Assembly (NCBI RefSeq): GCF_002896965.1
Contig: NZ_LYMM01000040.1
Location: 124,001-188,000, forward strand
Source: Novosphingobium guangzhouense
GTDB lineage: Bacteria > Pseudomonadota > Alphaproteobacteria > Sphingomonadales > Sphingomonadaceae
Reading direction: 5' to 3'
DNA: 64,000 nt
Part shown: positions 22,351 to 30,832 of the stretch, piece by piece
How the letters are laid out: each line of letters starts with the position of its first letter
Numbering within the stretch: position 1 is the first letter of the stretch
The notes under the pieces: generated by a model
Database searches by the model: none
Told to the model about the DNA's origin: nothing
Seen by the model: only the letters and a program-made list of their open reading frames with translations
Program-made: the position numbers and the translations under genes

Positions 22351-23364
22351 TTAAAGGCCGTGGTATTCGCGGTACCAGTCGACGAATCGCGGCACACCCA
22401 CCTCGATCGGCGTTGTGGGGGCATAGCCGATATCGCGGGTGAGAGCAGCAATATCGGCATACGTGGCAGGCACATCGCCAGGCTGCATCGGCATCATGTT
22501 GACGTTTGCCTTGACCCCGCAGGCGTCTTCCAGCACCTCGATTAGGCGCATCAGCTGCTCGGACTTGTTATTGCCGATGTTATAGAGAGCATGGGGCTCG
22601 GTGCTACCGCCGGCCTTGGCCGCGCCGTCGTCGGCGGGCGGTTGGTCGAGGCAGGCGACCACGCCGCCGATGATGTCGTCGACATACGTGAAATCGCGTT
22701 GCATTTTACCGTTGTTGAACACGTCGATGGGGCGGCCGGTGAACATACGGTCGGCGAACAGCCACATCGCCATGTCCGGGCGTCCCCAAGGACCGTAGAC
22801 GGTGAAGAAGCGCAAGCCCGTAAGCGGGATGCGAAATAGGTGCGCGTACGTCTCGCTCATAAGTTCGTCGGCGCGTTTGGTCGCGGCATAGAGCGAGACG
22901 GGATGATCGACCCGGTCCTCGACCGCGAAGGGCAGCTTGTCATTGCCGCCGTAGACCGAGCTGGAGCTGGCATAGACCATGTGGCCAACCTGCCGTTCAC
23001 GGGCAAGCTCCAGCATGTTGACGTGGCCGGCAAGGTTGGAGGCAACATAGGCTTGGGGATTCTGGAGCGAATAGCGCACTCCCGCCTGCGCGCCCAGATG
23101 CACGATCGAGCTGAATTCTACGCCTGAAAGCGCCGCATCGAGCACCGTCTTGTCGGAGAAATCCAGTTCGATGAAGCGGAAGGCGTCGCCCGCGCTTTCG
23201 GCGATCTTGGCGAGGCGGGCGTGCTTGAGCGAGACCGGGTAATAATCGTTCAGGTTATCGATGCCGACGACGCGCTGACCTCGCGCGATCAGCGTTCGGG
23301 TAAGGGCGGCGCCGATGAAGCCGGCCGCGCCTGTTACCAGCACCGTGTTGTCCTGAGTCATCAT
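22351..23364 (-). CDS. NAD-dependent epimerase, UDP-glucuronate 4-epimerase type
   Basis: 337 residues, complete. Extended SDR: NAD motif VLVTGAAGFIGAALTRTL, NLNDYYPVSLKHARL (characteristic of UDP-glucuronate epimerases), active-site SSSSVYGG and YAATKRADELMSETYAHL (Tyr-x3-Lys), and MQRDFTYVDDIIGG. It would convert UDP-glucuronate to UDP-galacturonate for surface polysaccharide. It lies between transposon remnants and next to a broken sugar-nucleotide dehydrogenase that would normally supply or parallel its substrate, so it may be an orphan unless another ugd exists in the genome. Confidence 0.88.
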   Translation of the reverse strand: MMTQDNTVLVTGAAGFIGAALTRTLIARGQRVVGIDNLNDYYPVSLKHARLAKIAESAGDAFRFIELDFSDKTVLDAALSGVEFSSIVHLGAQAGVRYSLQNPQAYVASNLAGHVNMLELARERQVGHMVYASSSSVYGGNDKLPFAVEDRVDHPVSLYAATKRADELMSETYAHLFRIPLTGLRFFTVYGPWGRPDMAMWLFADRMFTGRPIDVFNNGKMQRDFTYVDDIIGGVVACLDQPPADDGAAKAGGSTEPHALYNIGNNKSEQLMRLIEVLEDACGVKANVNMMPMQPGDVPATYADIAALTRDIGYAPTTPIEVGVPRFVDWYREYHGL

Positions 23365-23415
23365 CTTGTCCTTTTTGTGCGCTGGGCAGTAGGTGCTGTG
23401 AGGGTGAAGAGAGCG

Positions 23416-24252
23416 TCAGTCCGATCCGAACAGGTCGCGTGTAAAGACCTTTTATGCGACATCGGCGATGGCGTCGGTCATGCGGTTGGCGACGATCACG
23501 TTGCACTCCTGCTTGAAGGCATTGATATTCCGGATCACCTTTGAGCCGGAGAAGCTGTCCTCTGCCATGGCCGGCTCGTAGATCACCACTTCAATGCCCT
23601 TGGCCTTGACCCGCTTCATGATGCCCTGGATCGAGGACTGCCGGAAATTTTCCGACCCCGGCGCGTCGATCCCCTCGTGCAAGGCGTCCATGTTGGCGCT
23701 GGGGCCACCGTCCTTCGTGCCAACGACGATCTTGGGCGGGTTGAAATAGTCATCGATCGCGGTCGCTTCGCGCAAGACTTCGAGATTATCGACGAGTTCG
23801 ATCGCGGCTTCGAAAGCATCGCCAAGCGTGGCCCGGAAGATCGGTGCGATCATCATTTCGATGGTGCCCGGGCGCATGGTAGAGCGATAGGCCACCGTCA
23901 AGGGCTTGGCCCGGCCCGACTTTACTGCCGCCGCGGTCGAACGCGAGACCTGCGCGATATAACTCATGTTGTGCGCACCATCGACGCCGCTGGGCGCGCC
24001 GACGCAAACGATGGCGATATCGGCATCCTCCAGTTCGTCACCCACCTCCACGGTGGCCGAGAGCAGCCCGTCGGTCTTTGCCTTGGCGATAAGTTCGCCG
24101 AAGCCCGGTTCGCAAATGGGAGAGTTCCCGGCGTTCAGCGCTTCCACTTTTGCGGCGCTGACATCCACGCCGACGACATGATGCCCTTGGCTTGTGATGC
24201 ACCCCACTGCTGTGCAGCCGACATAACCAAGCCCGAAGATGACAACTTTCAA
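23416..24252 (-). pseudogene. Chimeric UDP-glucose/GDP-mannose dehydrogenase remnant
   Basis: Residues 1 to about 198 (VVIFGLGYVGCTAVGCITSQ through PPKIVVGTKDGGPSANMDA) match the NAD-binding part of AlgD-type GDP-mannose dehydrogenases. At about 23656-23660 it switches in frame to NFRQSSIQGIMKRVKAKGIE and onward, the C-terminus of a UDP-glucose dehydrogenase (Ugd type). The central dimerisation helix and the catalytic Cys loop (GGSCLPKD) are missing. A TAA at 23452-23454 precedes the in-frame family ending KVFTRDLFGSD, which runs to TGA 23416. Start is TTG 24252. It cannot be an active oxidoreductase by known chemistry. Confidence 0.85.
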
Positions 24253-24703
24253 GACTTCTTCATCCGTTGACTTGAAAAGACCAGTTTCGTGACATTGGAG
24301 TCCACGTGATCGTCCGGGCATCCGGAAGCGGCAAGAGTTCGCTGGCCTTGGACAATCCCTTGATCGGTCACGTGTGGCATTCCCTGAACTATGAACAGTT
24401 ACTTATGCATGGTCTAGCGCATTCTTGCTACGTTACAATATGCACTGCCGCCTGTCACCGAGAGGGCCAATGCGTGGCGTGAAAAAGTGCGCCTCACTGA
24501 TGACGGTACGTATTTTCTTTCAATATCCTACAAATAGCAGCCATCAATCTCAGAACCCTATATGCTAAATTAGCAGTAAATGAGAAATTATATTATATTA
24601 TATTGATATTCTTGTCATTCACAGAGCTTATTTGCATAACGAATGATGTACATAAGGATATTATTGCTTATAATTATTATTAGATTCGCACGATATTCGG
24701 AAA
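24253..24703. other. AT-rich intergenic island, no gene seen
   Basis: The second half (about 24500-24700) is strikingly AT-rich against a GC-rich genome, with a TTATA/ATTAT repeat tract near 24590-24606 and TATAATTATTATTAG near 24668. No ORF has coding character. It may be foreign DNA, or the old promoter region of an acquired polysaccharide locus. Confidence 0.55.
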
Positions 24704-25071
24704 TCAGAATTGCGAGAAGCAGTTGACGATTGCAGCACGGACCTTGATTTCGGTATCTGACGCTCCAAGATGCGCGCGGCAACGAGCGGGCCGAGCAGCT
24801 TAAAGCAGTGCATTTTGGTCTCAACCAAGCTGCGTCGGTGGTAGCCACTCCATTTCTTCCATATTGTCCTGCCCAGTCGTTTCATCGCACGAAGCGTCTC
24901 GTTGCGGGCCTCGACGCCGGGGCCGTCCTCTGTCCAGGCCTTGCCGTTGCGGGGAACAGAGATCAGCGGCTCGGCACCGCGCGCATTGATCGCTGCGTGG
25001 CAGCCTGATGTCATAGGCACCGTCATCGCCGACGGTAACAATGTGTCCGGCGTCAGCGTCCATGGCACAGT
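24704..25071 (-). pseudogene. IS5-family transposase, C-terminal remnant
   Basis: Recognisable pieces in two frames: DADAGHIVTVGDDGAYD, then HAAINARGAEPLISVPRNGKAW, RNETLRAMKRLGRTIWKKWSGYHRRS and VETKMHCFKLLGPLVAARIL, ending EIKVRAAIVNCFSQF before TGA (24704-24706). These are the second Asp and the Y-R-E region of the IS5 group. The N-terminal half is absent; the IS3 element begins 2 bp away. Confidence 0.78.
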
Positions 25072-25089
25072 TTGGGGGTTGAGATTTAA

Positions 25090-25146
25090 GGAGGGTTTGG
25101 GCTTCGTCGTAGTGGCGAAGGAACGAAGATGAAGCCCAAACCCTCC
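25090..25146. repeat. 16-bp inverted repeat covering the orfA start codon
   Basis: GGAGGGTTTGGGCTTC (25090-25105) and its exact complement (25131-25146) flank a 25-nt loop. The orfA ATG (25129-25131) lies at the base of the right arm, so the structure would place the start codon in or next to a stable RNA stem. Confidence 0.75.
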
Positions 25147-26171
25147 TTGCGAAAATCGCCAGCGAAGGCCGCTGCCGAAGCCGTGGTGAAAGACATTCGC
25201 CGACAGACGCGGCGGCATTTCTCGGCAGAGGACAAGATCCGCATCGTGCTCGACGGATTGCGCGGCGAGGACAGCATTGCCGAGCTGTGCCGGCGTGAAG
25301 GCATCGCCCAAAGCCTCTACTACACCTAGTCGAAGAAATTCATGGAGACCGGCAAGCGCCGGCTCGCGGGCGACACCGCTCGTGCGGCGACCACGGGCGA
25401 GATTCAGGATCTGCGCCGTGAAGCCCGTGCCCTGAAGGAATGCGTTGCCGACCTGACGTTGGAAAACCGCCTGCTAAAAAAAATGTATGATCGCGGATGG
25501 GGGCGACGACGAATGAGGTACCCCGCCGCAGAAAAGCTCGAGATCATCAGGATCGTCGAGCAGTCACACCTGCCCGCCAAGCACACATTGGACAAGCTCG
25601 GCATTGCCCGCCGGACGTTCTACCGCTGGTATGACCGCTTGCTCGAGGGCGGTCTTGAAACCCTGGAGGATCGCCCCTCGGCGCCGAGCCGGGTGTGGAA
25701 CCGCATCACCGAGGATATCCGCGCGCAGATCATCGAGATGGCGCTGGAGGCGACCGAGCTTTCCCTTCGCGAACTGGCGGTGCGCTTCACCGATGAAAAG
25801 CGCTACTTCGTGTCGGAAGCCACGGTTGACCACCTCTTGAAGGCCCATGACCTGATCACCAGCCAGCCTACACCGTGATCAAGGCCGCCGACCAGTTCCA
25901 CACGAAGACCACCCGGCCGAACGAGATGTGGCAGACAGACTTCACCTACTTCAAGATCATCGGGTGGGGCTGGATGTACCTCTCGACCGTGCTCGACGAC
26001 TACTCGCGCTACATCATCGCCTGGAAACTGTGCACCAACATGCGGGCCGAAGACGTGACGGACACGCTGGACCTGGCCCTCAAGGCATCGGGCTGCGATA
26101 GTGCCACCGTGCTGCACAAGCCCCGGCTGCTATCGGACAACGCCCTAGGTTGGGAAGCAGCGGCGGCAAAC

Positions 26172-27701
26172 GGCCAGCAGGTCTCATTGCGCCAATCACG
26201 ATCAGCGCTGATGTCATTCTGATCCAGATGGCTTCCATCGTCAAGGAAAGCGCTCTCGGCCATAGCAAACACAGGATCCAGCGACCGCTTCGGTCATGGT
26301 CCTAACCGTCCTTAAAATGAGATGCAGGTGCCGGATGGAAGGCCCGAACATTATCTACAGGGTCGCAGAAGCGCCCTCACGGCTCCACAGAGAGGGGGCC
26401 TTCCAACTGGTGTCCGCCCGTTCGACGAACGGACGGTGCTCGGTTCCCGTCTTGATGACGGCATGCGCGACGCGCTCCATCTTGGCGGTGAGTGCGGTCA
26501 TCGCCTTGCGGCGGCGATCAGGATCGTTGCCGTGTCCGGCTACATAGCGCCCCAGCTTGTCACGGAAGCTGTTGTCGCGCTGTCGGATACCTGGGTGGTC
26601 ATCCAGAAGGTTCGGCGCAGCCTGGCGTTGCCGTACTTCGCGAGCTTGGTCCGGCCGCGGAAAGTGCCCGACTGGCAAGTGGCGAGATCAAGCCCGCAGA
26701 ACTTGAGGAACTGGCGGTGATGGCCGAACCGGCGCAGATCGCCAGCTTCGGCGAGGATAGTCAGCGCGTTGATAGGTCCGATCCGTGGGATCATGCGCAG
26801 CAGCTGGTAGTCGCGGTTCTCGGCCAGCATGGCATGCGCGGTCCGTTCAACCTCGTCGCGTTGCCGGATCAGGCTGCGCGCCTGCGCGATGACCATGCGG
26901 AACATGGCGATCGATATGGAATCTTCCTCGACCGGGAGCGCTATGGAGGCGCTGGCGGCCGCATAGATATCGTTGAGCAGTCGGGCCTTGGACACGTTAC
27001 GATCAACCAAGTCCCAAGCCTCGCGAGTGAATGCCTCCTGGCCAAGCGCGGTCATGCTGGCCGGGGTGGGGAACCGCTCAAGCAAGGCAAGGAACCAATC
27101 GGAGCGGCTATTGCCGGCGAAGCGTTCGATCTTCGGAAAATAGAGCGGCAGATAGTGCGTCAGGAGTCGATGCCAAGTCTGGGTCTTGGCCTTGGAGATC
27201 GCCTCGTGCGTCTTCGACATCTCCTGCAGATCATTGGTGCCGGCGGCAAGCGGATCGACGTAGCGCTGGGCCGCGCCGATCGGAAGGATGTGCAGGATCA
27301 CCTGCGCATCCTCGCTATCGTTCTTGTCCCAACCATTGTGCAGCGCCTCTCGGGTCCGGGCCAATGCGACGGAAGAAATCAGGCGCAACTCGAAGCCCGC
27401 AGCGAGAAGACGGTGCGCCAGGGTGCGGTGGTAGTTGCCGGTAGCCTCGAAGCCGACGACGATAGGGCGCCTGATATCGCCAAGATCGGTTGCGAGGCGA
27501 TACATAGTCCGCCTTGGTCGCCATCACCGTCATCCGCCGTCGGCGCCCGCCTTCGGGGCGCTCGATCAGCACCTCTTGGCGATGCTTGGACATATCGATG
27601 GCTACCAGCACGGCGTCGGCGGGAGTAGATGTGCGCTTGGTCATGGTCGGTCCGTCTCCAAAGTGTTGAGTCGACAACTTCACTCTAGAGACCCGCTGGC
27701 C
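26172..27701 (-). mobile_element. IS110-family element inserted in the IS3 element
   Basis: Subterminal inverted repeats GGCCAGCAGGTCTC (26172-26185) and GAGACCCGCTGGCC (27688-27701), 13 of 14 matching, flank the transposase, as in the IS1111 branch of IS110. The interrupted IS3 sequence breaks right after its LLSDN(G) motif near 26146 and resumes near 27718, so the true element extends slightly past the repeats. Confidence 0.7.
26355..27644 (-). pseudogene. IS110-family transposase with two frameshifts
   Basis: Begins MTKRTSTPADAVLVAIDMSKHRQEV (first Asp of the DEDD site). Frame changes near 27505, then a long open stretch carries PIVVGFEATGNYHRTLA (Glu), NDSEDAQVILHILPIG (Asp) and the C-terminal serine-bearing domain LRMIPRIGPINALTILAEAG and KFCGLDLATCQSGTFRGR. 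A second frame change near 26600 precedes IRQRDNSFRDKLGRYVAGHG and the stop. Otherwise near full length, so decay is recent. Confidence 0.85.
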
Positions 27702-28084
27702 GGTCATGATCGCCTTGATGAAGCCGGCGGGCGAACTTGCCGTCTACATCCAGGCCCAGCAGATGAGCCACGTCCGGAGCCCCGTTGCATCCGCAAACTC
27801 AGGGCAAGATCGAGCGCGGGCACCAGACCTTGAAGAACCGCATCAGCCAAGAAAATTGCTTCCTGCCCGGCGATCTCGAGGCCCAGATCGAGGCGTTCGT
27901 GGAGCACTACAATCACCAGCGCTACCACGAGAGCCTGAACAACGTGACCCGGCTGATGCCTACTTCGGCAGGGCTCCCGCCATCATCAAGCGCCGCGAAA
28001 CCATTAAGTGAAAGACCATCGAACATCGCCGCTTGCTTCACCGCAAGCTCGCGGCCTAACATCAACCCCCAGACGAGGCTCGCT

Positions 28085-28330
28085 CTCCGCTAATCCACGC
28101 CCCGATCTGTGCCAAATGTCCCGACGACGGACAGCATTTCTCGGCCAGCGTAACCGACACCGCGTACCAGACACCGGCCTCGGTCCAGCGCCGAAACCGA
28201 CGGTAGATCGTATTCCAATTGCCGTACTTGGGCGGAACATCGCGCCACGGCGTCCCGCAGCGGAGCCACCAAAGTATCCCATTGATGATCGATCGGTTAT
28301 GCTCCGGGTGACGACCGCGCCCCCGGTTCG
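28085..28330 (-). pseudogene. IS5-family (IS427-like) transposase, N-terminal remnant
   Basis: NRSIINGILWWLRCGTPWRD and VPPKYGNWNTIYRRFRRWTE, with GVWYAVSVTLAE, form the N-terminal domain of IS427-group transposases (OrfA of the split type). It is cut at the right end of the IS3 element on one side and passes into unrelated sequence on the other. Confidence 0.75.
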
Positions 28331-28418
28331 CCGCTGACGTGATGTGATAGACGACCTCCGCACCAGCGTAGCTGTGCGATGATGTGGTCGTTGTAGGTCC
28401 ACGTCTAGCAGTCGTTCC

Positions 28419-28510
28419 ATGGAGCAGGAGGTTGTCACCGTCGGATTGGATCTGGCGAAGAATGTGTTTCAGGTGCACGCCATCGGTGCCGACGGCGCGG
28501 TGCTGATCGA
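28419..28510 (+). pseudogene. IS110-family transposase, N-terminal stub
   Basis: ATG 28419 opens MEQEVVTVGLDLAKNVFQVH with AIGADGAVLIE, the first catalytic Asp region of an IS110 transposase different from the two others nearby. After about 30 residues it runs into the 3' end of the Nudix gene, marking the right border of the IS zone. Confidence 0.75.
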
Positions 28511-28521
28511 ATCCCCGATTG

Positions 28522-28977
28522 CTAGATTTCCGCCGCCCAGTCGCGCAATTTGCCCGCCAGCGCCCCGGAAATTTCCTTAGGCAAGGCATCAAGCGGGAAG
28601 CACCAGGCCTCAACAATCTCGCGCCCGTCGACCTGTGGTTCTCCCTCAATCCGGCCAACGACAACGCCCACGCGGTTGCTGTTGCCGTGCAGGCCTTCGA
28701 TATCGACCGAAAGCAGGCGCGCACCGGTAAGGGTGCAGGCGGTTTCCTCCTGCACCTCACGGGCAGCGGCGGCCACTGGATCCTCGCCCGGCTTCAGGCC
28801 ACCGCCGGGCGGCATCCAGTTGTCCGAACCATAGGAATGGCGCACCAGCAGCACCCGCCCATTCCGGTCTAGCGCCACCACCCGCACGCCGTCCAACTGC
28901 CTGCGCCGCACCCGCCAGACGCGCAGCCACACCGCATGGGTAATCCGATAAAGCGCCCGATGCAGCGCCGCCGGCAA
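28522..28977 (-). CDS. Nudix hydrolase
   Basis: About 151 residues from TTG 28977; the open frame extends to 29055 and the start is uncertain because no good ribosome site is visible (a CTG at 28991 is another option). The Nudix box is GGGLKPGEDPVAAAAREVQEETACTL, with the REVQEE core intact for Mg2+ binding, although the expected Gly after EE-T is Ala. An N-terminal hydrophobic/basic helix (LHRALYRITHAVWLRVWRVRRR) could contact membrane. Substrate unknown; a nucleoside-diphosphate derivative is likely. The gene is downstream of, and overlaps or abuts, pgl on the same strand. Confidence 0.82.
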   Translation of the reverse strand: MPAALHRALYRITHAVWLRVWRVRRRQLDGVRVVALDRNGRVLLVRHSYGSDNWMPPGGGLKPGEDPVAAAAREVQEETACTLTGARLLSVDIEGLHGNSNRVGVVVGRIEGEPQVDGREIVEAWCFPLDALPKEISGALAGKLRDWAAEI

Positions 28978-28982
28978 TGGAT

Positions 28983-29600
28983 TCAGCAGAAGCAGGTGAC
29001 CTTTGCGCTGGCCGCACGCAGCAACCGGGCGACGGGCAGGTCGTGATCGCCGCAAACCGCGCTGTCGAACACCGCGCGCTTGTCCGCGCCGCGAATGACG
29101 AACATGATCTCGGCACTGTCGAGCAGCGACGGGATCGTCAGACTCAGCCGGTCGAACGGTGCTTCAGGCGGCAGCGGATAGGGGGTCAGGCGGCGCACGG
29201 CCAGCGCATCATCCACTTGCGGGTCGGTGTTGGGAAACAACGAGGCGACATGCCCGTCGCGTCCCATGCCCAGCCAGGCGATGGCAAAGCGCGGCGGCAC
29301 CGCGTCCTGCGCCAGCGGCACGATCTTCGCGCCCACCGGCTCAAGCCGCGCGCGGATCTTTCCGACGTTGCTGGCGGGGTGATCCTCAGCCACGATGCGA
29401 TCGTCCCCTGGCCACACGGCGATGCGCGGCCATGGCAGGTCTTCCTGCGCCAGCCGGTCGAAGATCGGGAACGGGGTAGAGCCGCCGGGCACGGTGACCG
29501 CGATATCGGGGCAAGTGGCCAGCGCGGCGCGCAGCCGCGCGGCGAACCAGGTGGCGATGGCGGCGTCGTCGGCGCCTTCGATCATTTCGATATTGGGCAT
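28983..29600 (-). CDS. pgl: 6-phosphogluconolactonase
   Basis: 205 residues from ATG 29600 (MPNIEMIEGADDAAI). Hydrolyses 6-phosphogluconolactone in the pentose phosphate or Entner-Doudoroff route. Family motifs: VTVPGGSTPFPIFDRL, WPRIAVWPGDDRIVAEDHPASNVG and AIAWLGMGRDGHVASLFPNTD (catalytic His). Shorter than the 230-240 of many Pgl proteins but containing all core motifs. In sphingomonads, glucose is mostly used via Entner-Doudoroff, which fits. A longer in-frame start at 29684 would overlap the Dps gene. Confidence 0.92.
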   Translation of the reverse strand: MPNIEMIEGADDAAIATWFAARLRAALATCPDIAVTVPGGSTPFPIFDRLAQEDLPWPRIAVWPGDDRIVAEDHPASNVGKIRARLEPVGAKIVPLAQDAVPPRFAIAWLGMGRDGHVASLFPNTDPQVDDALAVRRLTPYPLPPEAPFDRLSLTIPSLLDSAEIMFVIRGADKRAVFDSAVCGDHDLPVARLLRAASAKVTCFC

Positions 29601-29656
29601 GGGGAGCCCTCTAACACTCTCCAGCCGTCTTCGTAAATTGCTTAGGGACAGCGCCC

Positions 29657-30115
29657 TTACGCGATTATCTCGCGCAGGAACCATGCCCGCTGTTCGGCCT
29701 GATCGGTCCAGTCGTCGATCACACCGTCGGTGGCGTTGTCGCCAGCCTCTCCGGCCAGTTCCTTGGTCGCCTTCAGCGTCGCGACATAAGCGGTGTTGTC
29801 CTGGAACAGTTCCTTGACCATCGCCATCGCATCGAGGCTGGTGTCGTCCTCGTCCTTGATTGTCGTCTTGGCGCCGATCGCGCCGATGGAGGTCAGCGTC
29901 TTGCCGCCCAGCTTGCGCACGCGCTCTGCGATCAGGTCGGTCAGGCCGAAGATCTCGGCCGCCTGCGCGTCGAACAGCAGGTGCAGGTCATGGAACTGCG
30001 GGCCGCGCACATGCCAGTGGAAATTCTTGGTCTTCACATAGAGCGCGAAAGTGTCCGCCAGAAGCCCGTTGAGGCTGTCGATGAGCGCGGCCTGCGAGTT
30101 GTCCTTGGAAGTCAT
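29657..30115 (-). CDS. dps: Dps-family DNA-binding, iron-storing ferritin-like protein
   Basis: 152 residues. The four-helix ferritin-like fold is shown by KTKNFHWHVRGPQFHDLHLLFDAQAAEI, where His of FHWHV and the downstream Asp/Glu (FDAQAAE) form the intersubunit ferroxidase site. The dodecamer oxidises Fe2+ with H2O2 and protects DNA in stress. The N-terminal tail is short (MTSKDNSQAALID). An EcfG-like promoter lies 49 bp upstream, suggesting general-stress control. Confidence 0.94.
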   Translation of the reverse strand: MTSKDNSQAALIDSLNGLLADTFALYVKTKNFHWHVRGPQFHDLHLLFDAQAAEIFGLTDLIAERVRKLGGKTLTSIGAIGAKTTIKDEDDTSLDAMAMVKELFQDNTAYVATLKATKELAGEAGDNATDGVIDDWTDQAEQRAWFLREIIA

Positions 30116-30163
30116 TTCGGTTTCCCTCGGTTTGTCGTGTTGTGAACAGAACTAAGCACAAGG

Positions 30164-30188
30164 AACGCGGTTGGAAAGCATAGGTTCG
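30164..30188 (-). promoter_or_regulatory. EcfG-like promoter for dps
   Basis: On the minus strand CGAAC, a 16-nt spacer, then CGTT; this differs from the alphaproteobacterial general-stress sigma consensus GGAAC-N16/17-CGTT by one base. The -10 element is 49 bp from the dps start. dps genes are typical EcfG targets, which supports the call. Confidence 0.5.
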
Positions 30189-30202
30189 ATTGCAAAATTC
30201 GA

Positions 30203-30760
30203 TCACAGAATGCCGAATTGCCGAAACACGATCACCGCCGCCGCCAAAAGCAACGCCGCCCCCGTCACCCGGCGGATCAGGCGCAACGCGGGCTTCTCGA
30301 AAAAGCCGGGCTGCCCCCACGCGAAGGTTACCAGCACGGCGCTGCCCAGCGCTCCGCCAACACCCGCAGGCCAGGGACCGGCCAGGCCCACCCCCAGCCC
30401 GAAGACAACGAAGCGCACCGCGTCAGTCGCCTGATGCGCCAGCAACACCAGCGCCAGCGCGCCGAGCGAATTGGTCGGCTCGCGCAGACCGCGCCGGGGG
30501 GCAAGTACCATCGATTCGATACCTGCCAGCGCAAGCGCCAGACCTGCGAAGATCGATCGCGCAGGCGGCGGCAACTGGCCAAGCATCCAGTGCGCCGCCC
30601 AACCCGCGAAGGCCGCGCTCAGCACCCCTGTCACGATGGCAACGATCAGCACTGCGGGGCGGCGTCCCTGCGCCAGCGCAAGGCCCGCGATCGTGATCTG
30701 ATCGCGGGCACCGATCCCGGCAAGCATTGCGGCGATGAAGGTCAGATAGAAAGCGGGCAT
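30203..30760 (-). CDS. Membrane protein of the GDT1/UPF0016 (TMEM165) type, divergent
   Basis: 185 residues with about six membrane helices in two halves. Members carry a E-x-G-D-(K/R)-(T/S) motif in each half and transport Mn2+/Ca2+. Here the first position reads GIGARDQITIAGLALA and the second LLAHQATDAVRFVVFG, so the acidic Glu residues are changed, though the Asp residues remain. Divergent family members in sphingomonads look similar. Cation transport is therefore only a possibility. The gene is alone on the minus strand upstream of dps. Confidence 0.65.
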   Translation of the reverse strand: MPAFYLTFIAAMLAGIGARDQITIAGLALAQGRRPAVLIVAIVTGVLSAAFAGWAAHWMLGQLPPPARSIFAGLALALAGIESMVLAPRRGLREPTNSLGALALVLLAHQATDAVRFVVFGLGVGLAGPWPAGVGGALGSAVLVTFAWGQPGFFEKPALRLIRRVTGAALLLAAAVIVFRQFGIL

Positions 30761-30832
30761 GGGTATCCTTTACGCCCGCCTTGGTACGCTGAGGTGCGTT
30801 TAGGGTGCCTTTAGGTGCCGTTGTGTACCCGC

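Larger units (their letters stand above)
25129..28059 (+). pseudogene. IS3-family transposase (orfA-orfB), interrupted
   Basis: OrfA starts MKPKPSLRKSPAKAAAEAVV, with an HTH (HFSAEDKIRIVLDGLRGEDSI, AELCRREGIAQSLYY); TAG at 25327-25329 replaces the expected Trp. OrfB follows in frame (MRYPAAEKLEIIRIVEQSHL), then RPNEMWQTDFTYFKIIGWGW (first Asp) and LLSDN (second Asp). After the IS110 insertion it resumes with GELAVYIQAQQMSHVR, then HPQTQGKIER (Glu) and HYNHQRYHESLNNVT in shifted frames, ending HRKLAA at TAA 28057-28059. At least four lesions. Confidence 0.82.
25073..28071 (+). mobile_element. IS3-family element, decayed, with an IS110 element inside
   Basis: Ends carry short inverted repeats TGGGGGTTGA (from 25073) and TCAACCCCCA (to 28071). 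Between them is an IS3-type orfA/orfB in pieces, interrupted from about 26146 to 27717 by an IS110-family element. I do not see a clear target duplication at the outer ends. Confidence 0.7.

Noticed and set aside
24704..28330. The two IS5-type remnants on either side of the IS3 element as halves of one interrupted IS5
   Set aside because: Order and strand fit, but the left piece is of the IS5 subgroup with the Y-R-E motif GYHRRS/VETKMHC and the right piece is an IS427-type N-terminus. They look like different elements.
25073..28521. Clustered repeats as a CRISPR array
   Set aside because: Repeats seen are IS termini and inverted repeats; there is no series of regularly spaced direct repeats anywhere in the window.
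30203..30760. Confident Mn2+/Ca2+ exchanger
   Set aside because: The two Glu positions of the E-x-G-D signature are not present; only the fold and Asp positions fit, so transport is left as possible.
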